NCBI RefSeq assembly: GCF_027744825.2
Contig: NC_071343.1
Coordinates: 12,878,866 to 12,942,865, forward strand
Direction of reading: 5' to 3'
Source of the DNA: Synchiropus splendidus
Lineage: Eukaryota > Chordata > Actinopteri > Syngnathiformes > Callionymidae
Length of the DNA stretch: 64,000 bases
Below are positions 33,101-46,900 of this stretch, piece after piece; the first letter of the stretch is position 1; the number at the start of each line of letters is the position of its first letter. The notes under the pieces are model-generated. The model made no database searches. It saw nothing but the letters and a program-made list of their open reading frames with translations, and was not told the DNA's origin. The translations under genes were made by a program, and so were the position numbers.

Positions 33101-36100
33101 TAGTGGAGATGTTTCACTTTCACTGTTTCACAGGCAGTTGTTGATGACTTCAGCGAGAAGGATTTGCCTGATTTATAAAGTCAATGTTGATGCTGGAGGA
33201 ACGGGTTTTGGTATCTCTTCCACCAAAACTTTGTTCCTCTGTTGATAAGTTGACGTACATTATGTTACCAGCTATTGTCCATATGTGTATTAGCCAGGGT
33301 GGTACCGATCGATGAGTGCCAATATCTGATTCCCTTGTTGGAAGTCCATCCTATCTACTGGTCTCCTACTACAGTTCCACCCTGCACACTCAAACAGATT
33401 GTGGTCAAACAGGTCCTTCATTAAAGAACAAAGAGACGTGCAGCTGACCCAAAATATCATCACAAAATAAAAAACCCTGTCATACTGCATCCCCAGTCAC
33501 AATGTGTTTGTGGACTGTAGGAAGGTTGGAACACGATTGCAGAGCACTGAGTGACTCACAGCTGTGGTTGAGGGGCCAGAGTGAACTCTTTCAACACAGC
33601 AACTGTCATTGGTCTCTTTGAACTGTCCACCCTGCTCTCAGTTTAAAGCTAGTCAAGCAAAAGCTAGCATGGGCAGAGAGCTTCGGTGGGGCACTGCTGG
33701 CTCCAATAAGCAGTGACCACGAGGAAACGCATGGACCAGCACTTGAGCCTGAGGTACTGTATTGTGTGCAGAGTCAGAGTTGCTTATCAGACACAACTGC
33801 AGCCTGATAGAAAGTCAGGACACTTCGAGTTGTTTTGTCAGTGCTCTGAATTTTTACTGCCTCACTTTAAAAACTCACTTTTTAAAAGCAAAATGCTGCT
33901 GTATCCACCGATATTGTTTATCAATAAGACACGCTTCAAATATAGGTGTATGATGTCAGTTATTTGAAAAAATAAAAAATAAATCTCTGTCAGCAGGTCA
34001 AGTTTTTCCAAAATCTGGGATCGGCTGGCAAACCAATTGCTACATCTCTACCAGGAATTACATGTTACAAAGTACTGATGAGCCTCGTGTTGAGCCAGAC
34101 TATATTATACCCTGGAATGGTAGAGGAACAGCCTCATAACAAGTATCTACTGTAGTTTATGGCTGCTTGTTAGGTGTTCCAAAATCTGAAGTGTTACTGA
34201 GCATTCCTGTTTTTGTCTTGTTTTTTTATTGTACTTGGCATAAATATTTGTCATGTGTTCCGTAGCACAGCTAAATGCTCATGCTTCTGAAGGCTAGTCT
34301 GACTGGATCAACCAGTAATATACAAAGTGCTTGTGTTTTCCAGGTCGACAGAGTTGGATCCGGAGTACCAGAGCTTTAATGCAGTCAAGCTTGAAATTGA
34401 AAAACTTGTTGAGTTTGAGGAACCTGAAGATGCCAAATCTAACAGTGTCCCACTGAGCTTGTCCACTGAGGACACTCCCACGAAAGTGAATCCGAATGAT
34501 CTGGCGAAACCTCGGGAGCTCGCAGTGCAGGATGAGAATGGAAACTCTGGAACGGAGCGCTCCCACACCAACACTGTGGACCACCAAAGCGTTGGCTGTT
34601 CTCTGGCCTGGCAAAGCTGCGCCCAGTCGACTGGGCAGGGGAGATCTTGTGTTGGCGTTTCCGTCAGCGACATGCAGAAAGCAGCTCCAGAGATGAGTCC
34701 ACATTCTTCTGTCTCTTCCTGTGACCCGCTGATCAGGGCCAAGCACGTCCAGTTTGTGTCGGTGTCCACCCAAACTCATGCTCCCACGGCAGCAGATAAG
34801 AATGTGGTCACGGATGTCCACATGCGAGATCTGGACTGGATCATGAAGGTAACATCACAAGTCTATACTTGCTGCTGGAAAACTCTCTCTTCATGCCTTT
34901 ATTTTTAATGGCTCTCTATTTTCATGTTAGATACTCCATCTTATTATCCGAGAGCACAGTGCAGTATGCACAATACTATACTAGTACAACCCAGTGTCTC
35001 TTCTTCTTTATTGACCATGGTATTTGTCTGTCATCAGAACTCCCATCATCTCTACACTGAGGGAAACTCCCCTGAATATTTTGCTGAAATTTAAATCTAA
35101 TAATCATCATAATAATCATAATAATGGTTTCTTTCAGGAATTCACCAGACTGTATGCAGCAGCTCAAGCACGTTGCAAGCAAGAGAAAAATTGGTAATAC
35201 ATCTACACATGAGTGAGTAAAGGTTTCTGATGTTAATATTGGTGGTGTTCATGCCAAATGTAGGAAAAAGCTGGACCAGCGTGTTCGGCATGCAGAGCTG
35301 TACGTCCTGACTCTGCAGTACAGCATGTGTCGGCAGCACTGCTGGAGACTTTTCAACATGTCAAGTGAAGGACCGAGTTTGTACATGCTACATGGAGCTC
35401 CGTCCCAGTGTTGGTGAGGTTGGATTCCTGTGAGCACTTGCTAGGCTTTACTTTGACGTGCTTGTTCACCCTTTATATTCAACTGTTAGGCCTCAGGACA
35501 CTCCGCCCAAGGTCGTGTCTGTTCTGCGAAAATTGGACTGTGACTATCGCGAGATGAGAGACCAGATCATGGCAGGAGTTCCACTGAAAGACTTGAAAGC
35601 TTTGTCTGTTGATGCCAAGATGGTCACTGGAACTAGCTACATCCCACTGCCCACCTACCAAGTAAAGGCCTGAATCCTTCCTTTATTTATGCGCTCATCT
35701 TGGCTACTGTTAAATCTCAAATGTTTCCTCATATAATCGATCATTTTCATTGTTGTCCTTGAACTTGTCTCATATTTTTCTCATTGAATTATTTTTTCTT
35801 TCACATTTTGTCTCCTAGTACTTGACCCTTAGGGCATCGATGAAATTAAATGTTCAACTTCAACATCACAATTTCATAAGGTTGTAGTTTGGAAACTGTT
35901 ACATAACTTTTACAGATGTTTATCTGATGCGCGACATTCTTCCTCTTCTCCGAAGCAACGACGACGACGACGGTTTAGCATCGTCACTGTTGTTAACTGC
36001 ATATATATATATATATATATTCCTTCCAACATTTAATGGTTCTAATTCACATTCCTGTCTAGATGGTAGGCGAGTTCCTGGCCTCTGCACAGCCAAGGTA

Positions 36101-37834
36101 AGTTGTTCAGGAAGCATTCAGTTAGCCTTGAAATCAGTGTTAAAGTGTTCTTGTCTGCTTTGGTTAGCGATGACCAAGTCCCTGGAAGCACCATGGTAAG
36201 GGACCGAACTCTAGATGCCGCCTGAGTCTCTGCAACATTTGAATTGCTTTGCTTTCAACAGGCAGAGAAAAAAGCAGCAACTTCAAAAACAAGTAACACC
36301 TCTGGTAGCGGAGCGGCCTTAAACATGTCTCCAGGTCATGTGTGCAGTAGTTTCGCAGGTGTAAACCTGGTTATAACAAGATATTGATGTCAGCAGACAA
36401 TTCCAGTGAGATGTGGTTCGATGCTGTGGAATGCTTTTCGCCCACAGCCAAACACAAGATCCCCAAACAGTGGAATGATGGGGCTTCAGGTAAAAGGTGT
36501 GGCAGATCTGTGTGTGTGGAGCTAGTACTGACTATGGTCCATTTTGATCTGACTTCAATTTGAATCATCGGCAAAGATGAAGAAGAGCCTCCCGCGAGTA
36601 TCACTCTCTGTGTTTCTAATCTCCCCCTGACTGTGACGGAGGTGAGCTGATAATTCTTCCAGGTTTATCTTATTCAATGCGTCTTTATTTTCTTATGCCT
36701 GTTTTCTGCTCCCATAGCCGCCTGTAGTCATATTGAAATGATTCTTTATTTTTATTGAATTTGTTGTCTCAGTACATAGAAAAAGTACCTTGTCATAAAG
36801 TGCTTTTATATCATATTTACAAGTTTCACACATGCTGCTACTTAAAATGCGCTTCCAATACTTATTTATCTTCATACTGAGATCTTAAAAGAAATACTAT
36901 ATAATCAATTGGTGTATTTGGCACATAATGTCTTGGCATGGATAAACCTTTTCACTGATTTATCCTTATTTTAGTGTCGAATTAAAGCCATTCTGTTCTT
37001 TCCTTGGCCCTTTAATTGCCCACCTCTGATCGAAGACTCATAATAAAAAGCAATGTACAGTTGTAGTAGTAGGTTGGTTATTCTTCATACCAGCAGAGGG
37101 CGCTGTTAACCTTCTCCTTCTTTCTCCTAGAGAGACGCGTTTGCCATGTTTGAAAACTACAGTGTCGTTGATGTGAAGATTTCCTCGTTTAATAACAGTT
37201 CCAGGTGAGAAACTTTGACTGGACGCTGAGTGTGATGAGAAAAACATAGTGTGAAAGATGGTGCTGGCCTGTTCCCCCAGAGTGGCCACTGTGAAGGTCA
37301 GAGGCTCCCACTCAGCCCTGAAGGCCGTGGCAGCCCTGAATGGCTGCACTGTTCAAGGCCATGTTTTACATGTGGAGGAGGCCAAGAGAGGCAGTCGGGG
37401 CCAAGTGTTGCCCCTCAGTGCCCCCAGCAGCGGGCCCGGCTGCATCGACAGGAAGGTGAGGGTTAAACACCGAACGTGCCCGTCGGAGAGTGAGGCTCAC
37501 TCCAAACGCTGACAAAGATGGAGGCGCAACACTTTGACTGTGGTACCAAATGATGCCGTGTTCTGTGCAGGTGACGGTCCAGCCTCCGCAGAGGAACATC
37601 GCCACACACCCAGCGGCCAAAGACGGCTTCCTTCCAACACATTTGGGCTCCATGGAAAGCATGGACATCCTCATGGCTGAGATGAAGCAGCGCCATCCAG
37701 GTGTTGGGTGGGAGAGGATACTGGATGCCTTTGCAGAGCTGCATGGCAAGCACAGACTGTTGGGCATTTCCCTGAAGACCGTCAGCCAGATGATGTCTGA
37801 GCTCCTGACCAGTCCTGCCAACGTAACTCCGTAG
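30171..37834 (+). CDS. rbm44: RBM44-like RNA-binding protein
   Basis: Inferred exons: 30171-30185, 30293-30395, 30471-30498, 30839-30945, 31069-31143, 32774-32869 (optional), 32986-33133 (or to 33085), 34344-34848, 35138-35193, 35264-35413, 35490-35661, 36063-36097, 36168-36195, 36262-36334, 36394-36489, 36577-36641, 37131-37204, 37281-37455 and 37571-37834; about 754 residues, phases consistent. The ATG has A at -3 and G at +4. An N-terminal GGFQQFLQRHP module is followed by a long acidic exon, then a helical stretch (ARCKQEKNWKKLDQRVRHAE, QYSMCRQHCW) and DYREMRDQIMAGVPLKDLKAL, both as I recall them in RBM44. An RRM spans about residues 570-645, with LCVSNLPLTV as RNP2-like strand and RVATVKV as a weak RNP1. 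The C-terminal GWERILDAFAELHGKHRLL resembles the TTC3/DZIP3-type tail. Mammalian RBM44 is a germ-cell intercellular-bridge protein. The family call is from memory; the N-terminal third is the least sure part. Confidence 0.72.
30771..30788. repeat. (TGCA)n tetranucleotide run
   Basis: TGCATGCATGCATGCATG lies in the rbm44 intron just upstream of the exon at 30839. Confidence 0.9.
31545..32745. repeat. GTCCCCAC-type repeat cluster in an rbm44 intron
   Basis: At least two adjacent copies share the phrases GGTCCCCACAAGGATGG / GGTTCTCACAAAGATAA, ACCCTTTCCCCAGCCTCTCCC and ATGGCTCACCTTAACCAGGACTCTGAAC. The first copy is split by the element at 31744-32308. The cluster ends in a 10-bp perfect inverted repeat (32714-32723 with 32731-32740, 7-base loop), only about 33 bases before an exon acceptor. 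The same family occurs reversed at about 8.66-8.93 kb. Confidence 0.8.
31744..32308. mobile_element. 565-bp non-autonomous hAT-like element, nested
   Basis: The 15-bp ends CAGGCTTTTAGCTAG (31744-31758) and CTAGCTAAAAGCCTG (32294-32308) are perfect inverted repeats. An 8-bp duplication, TTCCCCAG, lies at 31736-31743 and 32309-32316. An 8-bp duplication and CA-starting ends fit the hAT superfamily. The target is known because a neighbouring copy of the outer repeat has the uninterrupted CCCTTTCCCCAGCCTCTCCC near 32570-32590. No transposase frame is present. Confidence 0.88.
33134..34343 (+). other. rbm44 intron before the long acidic exon
   Basis: The 1.2-kb intron ends at TTTTCCAG before 34344. 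Its left boundary is uncertain: either a GC donor after 33133 or a weak GT donor after 33085. No repeat or exon was recognised inside. Confidence 0.5.
36001..36020. repeat. (AT)n microsatellite
   Basis: A 20-base AT run lies in the rbm44 intron, about 40 bases upstream of the acceptor of the exon at 36063. Confidence 0.95.
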
Positions 37835-38800
37835 TGATGCGCTTGTTGCTTCCAGTTGTTATCACTCAAGTCTGTGTTCTGTTTGATATAGTTGTTCGAA
37901 AGAACATGGTTAAAGAGGTGGAAAAAGAAACGTGGAGTTAGAAGTTTTTGTTTGTACATTTTGAATGTTCAAAGATGTTCTATTATATGAAGATCATCTA
38001 CTCAGAGTGTGTCTTTATTGGACCTAAACTTTGAACCATTTCATCTGTGGACCTCAGTCTTCTTATGATCACAGTTGATCGTAAATATATTTTAATGTAA
38101 TGTTGTGATCTGGCTGCAGGAGCCTGAAGTTCTGCTTGCAGAACAGAAACTTAGTCAAAAGTTAGCCCCTCGTGAGCAGGACTGGTGAGTCTAAGCAGAA
38201 GGGGTCGTTTCCCTCATAAATCCCTGGAAGCGCCACTAGATGTCGCAGCCTCAGATGCGGGGGTGTCGGGAGCGTCCATGGGAAGCGAAGGGGTTAACGT
38301 TGGTCCTGGTTGGAGCAGGGGCGGGGCCTCCAGCTGGGAGCGACACCGGACACACGGAGCGCTCTTCTGGAAAAGTTCACTCTGTTGACACCGACGCTCT
38401 CCGCGATTGTGCCTTCCCTCGTTGAACCTGTGGACGGTTCCCGTGTTTGGGCTGCGACCGTGTCACCGCGGGACGCGCCGTGAGTGTTTCACAAGGATCC
38501 GGCTCGTGCGATGGGGCAAGTGAGCGACACTCGGAGAACCAGCGAGGCGCGTGGATCTGCAGCGCGGAGCGGAGCCTTCTCTCGCTGCAGCGCCGCGTAA
38601 AAACAATGGAAATCTCTCAGTGACTTCCCCACCAAGCCGTCGCGATGCGTGGACTTCCACTCGGATCGAAGCAGAGGTGGCGCAACAGCACCTAACTGCT
38701 GTGTTTTCTCTCGTTCGAGTCAGCGGTCAGATGGTACAGTAAGAGGATCAGTGGGAGCCACGAAGACGGAATCTGCTCGATCATCACGCCGAGTGACACC
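37835..38800. other. rbm44 3' UTR, itgb5 promoter and 5' UTR
   Basis: The 3' UTR of rbm44 runs from 37835; no standard AATAAA was found before 38.1 kb. From about 38.2 kb the sequence becomes CpG-rich, as expected for the itgb5 promoter and 5' UTR, which leads to the ATG at 38801 with A at -3. Short open frames here are CpG-island chance frames. Confidence 0.6.
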
Positions 38801-40555
38801 ATGTGGAGCCCGGGGACGTGGATGTGGCGAGCCGCGGTTTGCTGCACGCTTCTGCAGCTGTGTCTGCGGACGGCGGCGGGTGAGACAAAGCGTTGCACAT
38901 CACAGACGGGTGTTTGGGTCGGTGTCGAGCGCACCGACTCCGATGTGGCTGTTTCACGTGGAGCCGCCAGAACCGAGGCGCTGCTTGTTTCCAGGCAGAA
39001 CTGACACCAGAGGGTCGTCAGTGGGCATCGTCTCACAGTATCTCGCACATATATTCCAAGTGCCGTGTGACGCCAGTGCTTATTTCTTTTAAAATACACG
39101 ATGGCTTTCACCGAACGATGAACCAAGGTGTTTCGCAGGAAGGGTCATGACCCAGAGGATGATAAAGCTACTCAGACTTGATCTTCCTGTAGAATTTCCA
39201 GACAGTTCTCAGTTTGGAAATGAGACGAAATATTGTTTATTTATCTGCCTTAATATTGAATAATTGTGTATGTTTGATATGCTTTTCACTGGCAGTTTGA
39301 AGTGAATTCATTTGACAGAGGACGTTCCCATTTCAGGTCTCAATATTTGCATGAGTGGCAGCGCGACCTCCTGTGAGGACTGCCTCCTCATCCACCCCAG
39401 TTGTGCCTGGTGCGCACAGGAGGTGGGCCCTGTCTGAGTCCAGCATCCGAGCTCTCCCATCTTCCCTCCTCACACGTTCTCGCTCCCCTCAGGATTTCGG
39501 GAAACGACGGACTCTGGAGTCGCGGTGCGATTTCAGTCAGAACCTTCACAAGAGAGGCTGCGAGGAGCGGTTCATCGAGTACCCCACGAGCAAAATGTCA
39601 TTACTGGTCAACCGGGCCCTGAGTTCTAAAGGATCCGGGTCGACGCAGGGGGACGTGGTTCAGATCATGCCGCAGAGGATCTCGCTCAGTCTGCGACCAG
39701 GTAACCTGCACACACAGGAAGGATTTGTCGGTCTGCGTCGCTAACAGGCTGCGGTGGCCCCTCCAGGAGACCAGACCTGGTTTGGGCTGCAGGTGCGGCA
39801 GGTGGAGGACTACCCGGTGGATCTCTACTACCTGATGGACCTCTCTCTTTCCATGAAAGATGATTTGGATACGATTCGTAATCTTGGCACGAAGCTGGCC
39901 CAGGAGATGGGCCAGCTCACCAGCAACTTCAGACTGGGCTTTGGAACCTTTGTGGACAAAAACATGTCCCCATTTTCCTACACCTCCCCGAAGTACCAGG
40001 AGAATCCGTGCAATGGGTGAGTGACTCTCTGCTCTGTTCCCTCCTGCAAAACTTGGAAGAGAACATCCACTTTTTAGAGGTAAATGACTGTAGGAAGGAG
40101 AAGGAGAGCTTCTACCACCTTTCAGAGTGAGTGTGCGTTGGTTCATCATGACTCTCTTATTCCCGTCATCTGGTCTGGGTCTGGAGCCCCACCACCCTCA
40201 GTCGCTGCCCAGGCCTGTTGGCGGAGGGCAAACTGAAAGAGAGCAGAATAGACAGAGGGTTAAAAGCTGTGCTGCTGTGTGCCCTGGAGGTGCAGCGCAC
40301 TAACTTGCTGAGCGCCATTGCGCATCACTTCCCATCTGGGTTAGAGCTGCGTGTCTGCGTGCGAGCGCCTTGCACAGACGGGAGCAGGGAAATGTTGACA
40401 GGATAGATGACACATGGTGTTGACCCCAATGCCAGTTCACCGCTGCTTCACAACTGTGTGCATTTGGATGCCCTAGATTTTAAGATGAGGTCAATGTGAA
40501 AGCATTTCAGCAGAAGCAGTTTGGGATTCAACATGAATATCTCAAATGTTTTTTT

Positions 40556-40640
<85 letters not shown>

Positions 40641-40867
40641 CTTTATTTAATAATGTTTGTACTATTTTTAATTTTGAGACTTGACATTGAACATGTTTAC
40701 AACTATCCAGTGCCATTTGTAAAATATGTTCCTTTTTAATAATTTAATTTAATTTGCGGTCAATGATTCAAATACAAAATACATAAATGGCACAATAATA
40801 CTGATTTAAAAAATGGCAATGTGGTTGAAAACTTGCCTGAGGGAGGTACGCTTATTTTATATATATT

Positions 40868-40904
<37 letters not shown>

Positions 40905-43900
40905 GTATATTGTCAACTCAAAAAGATTATGTTTATTTTCATTCAGTCATGTTCTGTTAGACCTAATAATCAATAGTGCTTTTTTTTTACTGAATTACTG
41001 AGCCACTGTTGAGCAGCAAGAAACGGAGAAAGTTTCGCTCTTGTTGGTCAAAACATCTTGTTCATGCTGTCGTAGATTTCTTGTGGACGGTAGAGCATCA
41101 CTGGAAGCCTTTTATTCCTGTGCTAACTTTTGTTTTTTTCTGCGCAGCTACAAACATTTCCCCAACTGCGTCCCCACCTTTGGCTTCCGCCACATCCTCC
41201 CGCTGACGGACAAAGTGGACAGCTTCAACCAGGAGGTGCAGAAGCAAATGGTGTCTCGCAACCGGGACGCGCCGGAGGGAGGCTTCGACGCCATCCTGCA
41301 GGCCGCCGTTTGCAAGGTCAGCAATTTCTCGTTCGGGCGCCACCTTAACAGTTGTGTTTGCGGAGGCGGGAGACGCTGCGATCTCCCGTGACAACACTGT
41401 GGCCTGTTTCTTTAGTTAATTAAAAGCACCGGAGTCCGAGGACAACAGGAAGTGCCGTCTGCTGCAGCTGGTTACACATGAGTCAAAGTCCGACTACTGG
41501 TCCCCTCCAGATAATTCAATTCTTTTCTTCGGGAAGTTACAGCCTTGTCATTTACAGTCACTGTTTCAAGTGAAGTTAAACTGGGGAGCAGGTTGATCTG
41601 TGCTCTTCTAATGATACAGTGAGTGTGCAGACCACGCTGTCATTAATGCGCTCGCACGCCTCTGGAATTGAACTGTTGCTGCTGCTCACTGGAAGCAGCC
41701 GGTGCTACTGCATGTTTGTCTCGTGTGAAGTGGGTCGGCAAGGGTTGTTTTTTTTTACAAATTACTGTTCTTCAAAATATATTTTTTTCATTTTTCAGAT
41801 TCCTCTCTTCCATTTAATACGATTTTCCCGACATGTCATATTAAAATCCAAGAGGGTTGATCTTTAATATAGAATATATCAGCATAAAAAGTCAAAAATG
41901 CTTCCAAAAGTAACTTCCTGTGAAAAGGTGATGCCTCTAAAATGTTTGCATTCACCCTGCCAACAGAAAGCGATCGGCTGGAGGAAGGAGGCGTACCATC
42001 TGCTGGTGTTTGCCACGGATGACGTCCCTCACCTGGCTCTGGACGGCAGGCTGGGTGGGATCGTCCAGCCTCACGACGGGAACTGTCACCTCAACGAGAA
42101 GAACGAGTACAGCGCTTCCACCACCATGGTAGGACTGCGGCTTCGCACTCATGAAAGCAGAGGGCTGAGATACATATGTCCCCGTCACGCTCGATTCTTT
42201 AGTAGTTTAAGCAAAGTCATGAGGTGATAATCTCCCCACTGCTCGTGATGTGGCGTCGATGGAAGCAGCCCACCCTGCCTCTGCCCAGACCAGACCTCCC
42301 GGGAGGAACGGTGGCTCAGATAAGACTAGGTTTTCAACGAGTCAAATCCGCTTCTCAACCTTTTGTCCGACATGTTGGCCTCCTTGATCAACTGAATACC
42401 AGGACTGAAAAAAGGATAAATTTACATGTAGCCTTAATGGGAGGAAACTTGAATAAATATTGCAACCATTTTTAATGTTATATACCTCAAGGCTTTCTAC
42501 TAAAGTGGTGACCATAAGAACTATGGTAACATTTTAAGTGTACATTTTTTAATCACTATTATCTCAGTTTTCACATAAAACATATTGTTTTTAATGACTG
42601 TAAAATGGTCAGTTTTATAGCGTGACTTGAGCGACGGAGGTCCCCGGGCTGCTCTTTATCCACCTGAAAAGCTCTGGCTGCACCTCAGTCCGCCCCTCGC
42701 CCCGTGGTGTGACCCTTCCTGAGGATTTCTCCTCTGCTCTGGCTCCTCTCCATGGCCTACATTTCTCACTTGGAGAATTTTGGTTAAGGTCCTGTGGCAT
42801 TTCTAGCATTCCTCAGATTCTCCTCTGTGGACCAGGAGACTTGACTGAAAACACATGCTCACTCGCAGCAACAGGCTTGGCTGGCAGTTGCTGAGGGACC
42901 GAGCTCGGCGCTCACGTCCACACCTGGAGGCGTCCTAGTAAAACTGCAGCGCTGAAGAGAGCGGCTCGCCGCCAGCATTTATGACCGTATTGTCGGTCAA
43001 CTCAATTCAATTTGAGGATCAACTGAAAGAATGCTCACATGATTGAATTAAGCTCTTTAAAGTGGTGGAATCTAAGCTATTGATATCATGTGGATGGAAA
43101 CACGCTAATTCATTTCTTGTCATGGATTTTTTCAAAAGAATATAAGCGCGACTGCCTGAATTTTTGAAAATCGGCGTCATGACTTTGGGAACCGTTTATC
43201 CCCTGTCTCTCCAGGACTATCCCTCCTTGGCTCTTCTCGGAGAGAAGCTGGCAGAAAACAACATTTTTCTCATTTTCGCCGTGACGAAGCGTCTGTATAT
43301 TATTTACAAGGTAATTCCGCTCCCCATCGACCCTTGTGTGTCTTCAGTCTGGCTTCATGTGCTTTTGTACTTTCAGAACTTCACCGCCCTCATCCCGGGA
43401 ACTACGGTGGAAATCCTGGACCAGGACTCTAAGAACGTCATTCAGCTGATTGTTGCAGCCTATAATGTGAGTGAATGACTTCCCTTCTGCTGTTTGTGTG
43501 CCAGACAAGACGCTTTGTTCAGCAGAAGCTGGAGGTGAAAAGGTTTCACCGGAATACTTTGAGTCCTTTGCAGTAGTTGGGAGTTACTGAGCCTCCAGCT
43601 GACATGCAGGCTGGTTCCTCACTAGGGTGCAACAGGGCAGCGGACTTCCTGACCTCTGAGGTGTTGTGTATGTATGTGATGAGGCAGAGGGATGAGAATT
43701 CAATATTATATTTCTGTGTTTATTCACCGCCAATACAATTCAAAGGTGTTTCATCGCATCCTTTCATTCTTTCATTCATTTTTTTTAAACTTAACTTTCC
43801 CATTTGAAATTATTTCAAATAAAGCAACTGTCCATTTTTATTTTTCCTCACAAGTATTGTACATTTTAACCGATTAACATTCACAATATTTAAGATGCTA

Positions 43901-46900
43901 ATTAAAATATGAGTCTACTACTGAATAATAAATACTAACATCAAATGTCATTAATGTTTATTTGCAATATTTGAACTTAATTTTTCAAATACTTAATAGA
44001 AGCCCAACTTTTAAGCACTTTTCTTGACTATATTCCAGCTATAAACAGTCTTACTTTGAAATAATTCTCCTTCACATTTCGTTAATGTTAGTGGCAAGCT
44101 ACACTATTAAAGAAATAACAATGCACTCAGAGCATCATGTCTTAAACTGCAGCTCACACTGTCATTTAAAACAGTTAAAAGCAGTTATTTTACTTGTATT
44201 TTACTTTGAACTGGGCAAAAATATAATTTCTAACTTTTAGAGGGAAAAACAAATCTCGCCTGTAGTAAACGTTCAGCGTCTGGACTCATGAAACTGTCAA
44301 CATGAGCTGTGATAAGTTCATTGATCCATCTCCAAATGGAGAGCTTTCAGCTCTGGGTCTTGATAGAGAGAGAGAGATGGTGGAAGCCTGATGGAAAAGA
44401 AAAGCGATGCCTGCCTCTCACAAGCACAGACGGGTGACTGGCTCTCTCCCGCTCACCTGGTACAGAGGGCTGATCCATCAAAGACTAGCTTCGCAGCACA
44501 TATGTAAATGAGTTTGGATCTCCGACGCTGTTACTCAGCCATTAGTCACCATTTCCTAAAATGTTTTCCTCTGTGGGCGGCGATGTTTTCCATGCCTTCG
44601 TCGGGACCAAACTGCACTTTTGTTGGGCTTTTTTTGGAGCGTTATTATCCAGTGGAGCTGTGGGTTGTTGGTGTTCTCCACTGAGGTGGTATTAACTTCA
44701 CTCGCCCCCTTCAGCCGTCCTATAATCCCGGTTGGAGTTTCGCTTGAATACATTTCAGTTACATCACAGTTGAGTGGCTTCAGATGTGTCCTGCACTTGT
44801 TCTGGCTGAATTCAGCGTTTTTTTTCTCATGTTGTCAGTTCAAGTGTGCAGACCACAAACCTCAGTACTTCCAATATGGAAACTCTGCTCTGTCCCCGGT
44901 TTGACTACTGGAAGTGTTCACGCTGGCAAGTGGTCACATCACAGTGTGGGAGTGCTTTTCAACTCACACCAGTTGTGTGTGTGTCCTCTTTGTGCTACGC
45001 AGAATATCCGGTCCAAAGTGGAGCTGACCGTGTGGGACCACCCTGAGGACATCAGTCTGTCCTTCACAGCCACTTGCCAGGACGGACAGACGCTTCCTGG
45101 CCTCAGGAAATGTGCCGACCTGAAAATCGGAGACACCGTAAGATCATGCCATTAAACTCATCGCACGTTTATCTTCCATAGGTATTTGCTTTTGATGTAA
45201 AAAAAAAACATTCCACTGAATTTAGGGGTCAGTAGATGAGTGGAAAGCAGTGCAACATGTCCAAACCCGCCAAGTTATTTGGTGCAGCCTGTGAGAGCTA
45301 GACATGGTTGGTCCAAAGATTATAGATGCTCACAACTTCCAGTATCAGAAGAATTGCTCCAGGAAGATGAGCTGATGTGTGTTTGTGCTTCACCCTCAAT
45401 GTCATTGTTGGTGGTTGCTGGAGGGTCACATATTTTGTTTAAACTCCTATACATGACTGTTGCTTCTACAGTGTTGATATTTCCGGCCAGAATCGGCAAC
45501 GATTTCATCTTTATAAAGAGGCAATTTTTCTGAAGCTGTGGCACCATTCTTTACATGTGACAGAAGACATTTTGTGCAGCATGTTTTGGCCTCTTGTGTG
45601 AGTGAGCTGGACATTCCTGGTTCATAAAGCTCAACAGTCGCTTCATTCACCTCATTGTTTTGTCTGTTTTCTTTTTTCATTTGTTCCTTTGACAGACTGA
45701 GGAAAGAGACTTGATGGAACCGGGCTCTGACCATATGCTAGCAGGGAGTTCTAATAATCTGCCGAGTAAGATTACGACTCACTAGGCGATTACTAGTCAC
45801 GTAAACACAGACCTGCTGAATAAACAGATCTTAACTGAAGCAGTTAACTCTCCCACTCTGGTAAAGAACAGTGGAAGTAGATGCCAGTCTAGCTAGCCTT
45901 TAGTTGTAAACCTCATTCTCTCTGCCATGGTTTCTCTCGGTCAGAAGTGAGGTGGCTTGTTATTTGGATCGCTGCATGCTAGGGATGGGTGATATGGACA
46001 AAAAAAATTATCACGATAAATGTTGTCATTTCTGCGAGAACAATAATTATCACGATAAATACATTTTCATACTATTCCATGTGTTGTACACACTACAGTC
46101 TCTCTTGAAACTGTTTTATGATGAGACTTATTTGTGGAGTTTGTCTCCAACATCATTATTTGTTTATGTTTAAATATAATAGCTGAATAAGTGTAGAGAT
46201 GATAAATTCAATGTTTCACCTCTCTGGTAGAAGCCGCTGGTGTCTGACAGACTGCGCTGCCAGCTTTATTTAGGGGTTAAATTGAGCCGTCTGCCTGCTG
46301 TGTCTCATGTCTCTTAACAGTTGACTTTAACTATGGACCAGTCTGGACACATTTCCTAGATGCTATTGAAGAAATAGTAGAAATAATGTGAATAAATGAT
46401 CATTCAGTCATATTCTCGAAATCATTATACAAAATGTCAGTCCTTTGTCTTGTGTGGTGGAAAACCTTTTCACAATTCTCTCTCCTAAAATGGTTGTTTT
46501 TCATTGCTTTAGTGAAGATTTTGCAAATATTTTGACCGTTTTAGAATTTTGTTAGTCCCTAACTGATGCCAGGTCGTAGCATTAGCGCTGCCTGTGAGAG
46601 TGTGTCCGTGATCAGTGAACCCTAATGGGGATGTGGAAGAGGACGCCGCCGCCAATACTGGAGCGGAGCTCCGTCCAATATCCTATTTTCACCACAGTGT
46701 TTCGCCGTGGCGCCAGGTCAGCGGGAGACCTGCATGAGTTGATGTGAACCAAGGCGCCCGCGTCAGAGAACCGATGTGGACCACTCCATCTAATAAAATA
46801 AACACGGATCCAGAGACTCAGAGTCGACCAGTGACTTTATCAAAGGTTCCCTGTATTAAAAATAAGTTTAAAACTACGATCATAGTTTTAAACCACACTC

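Larger units (their letters stand above)
40017..41147 (+). other. itgb5 intron with simple repeats
   Basis: The 1.1-kb intron splits the beta-I domain. It contains a long CT/AT compound microsatellite (40559-40638) and a second AT-rich run (about 40857-40906). No exon was recognised inside. Confidence 0.85.

Noticed and set aside
34294..34821. 175-codon minus-strand open frame
   Set aside because: It is the antisense shadow of the long rbm44 exon 34344-34848, whose sense frame joins its neighbours in phase.
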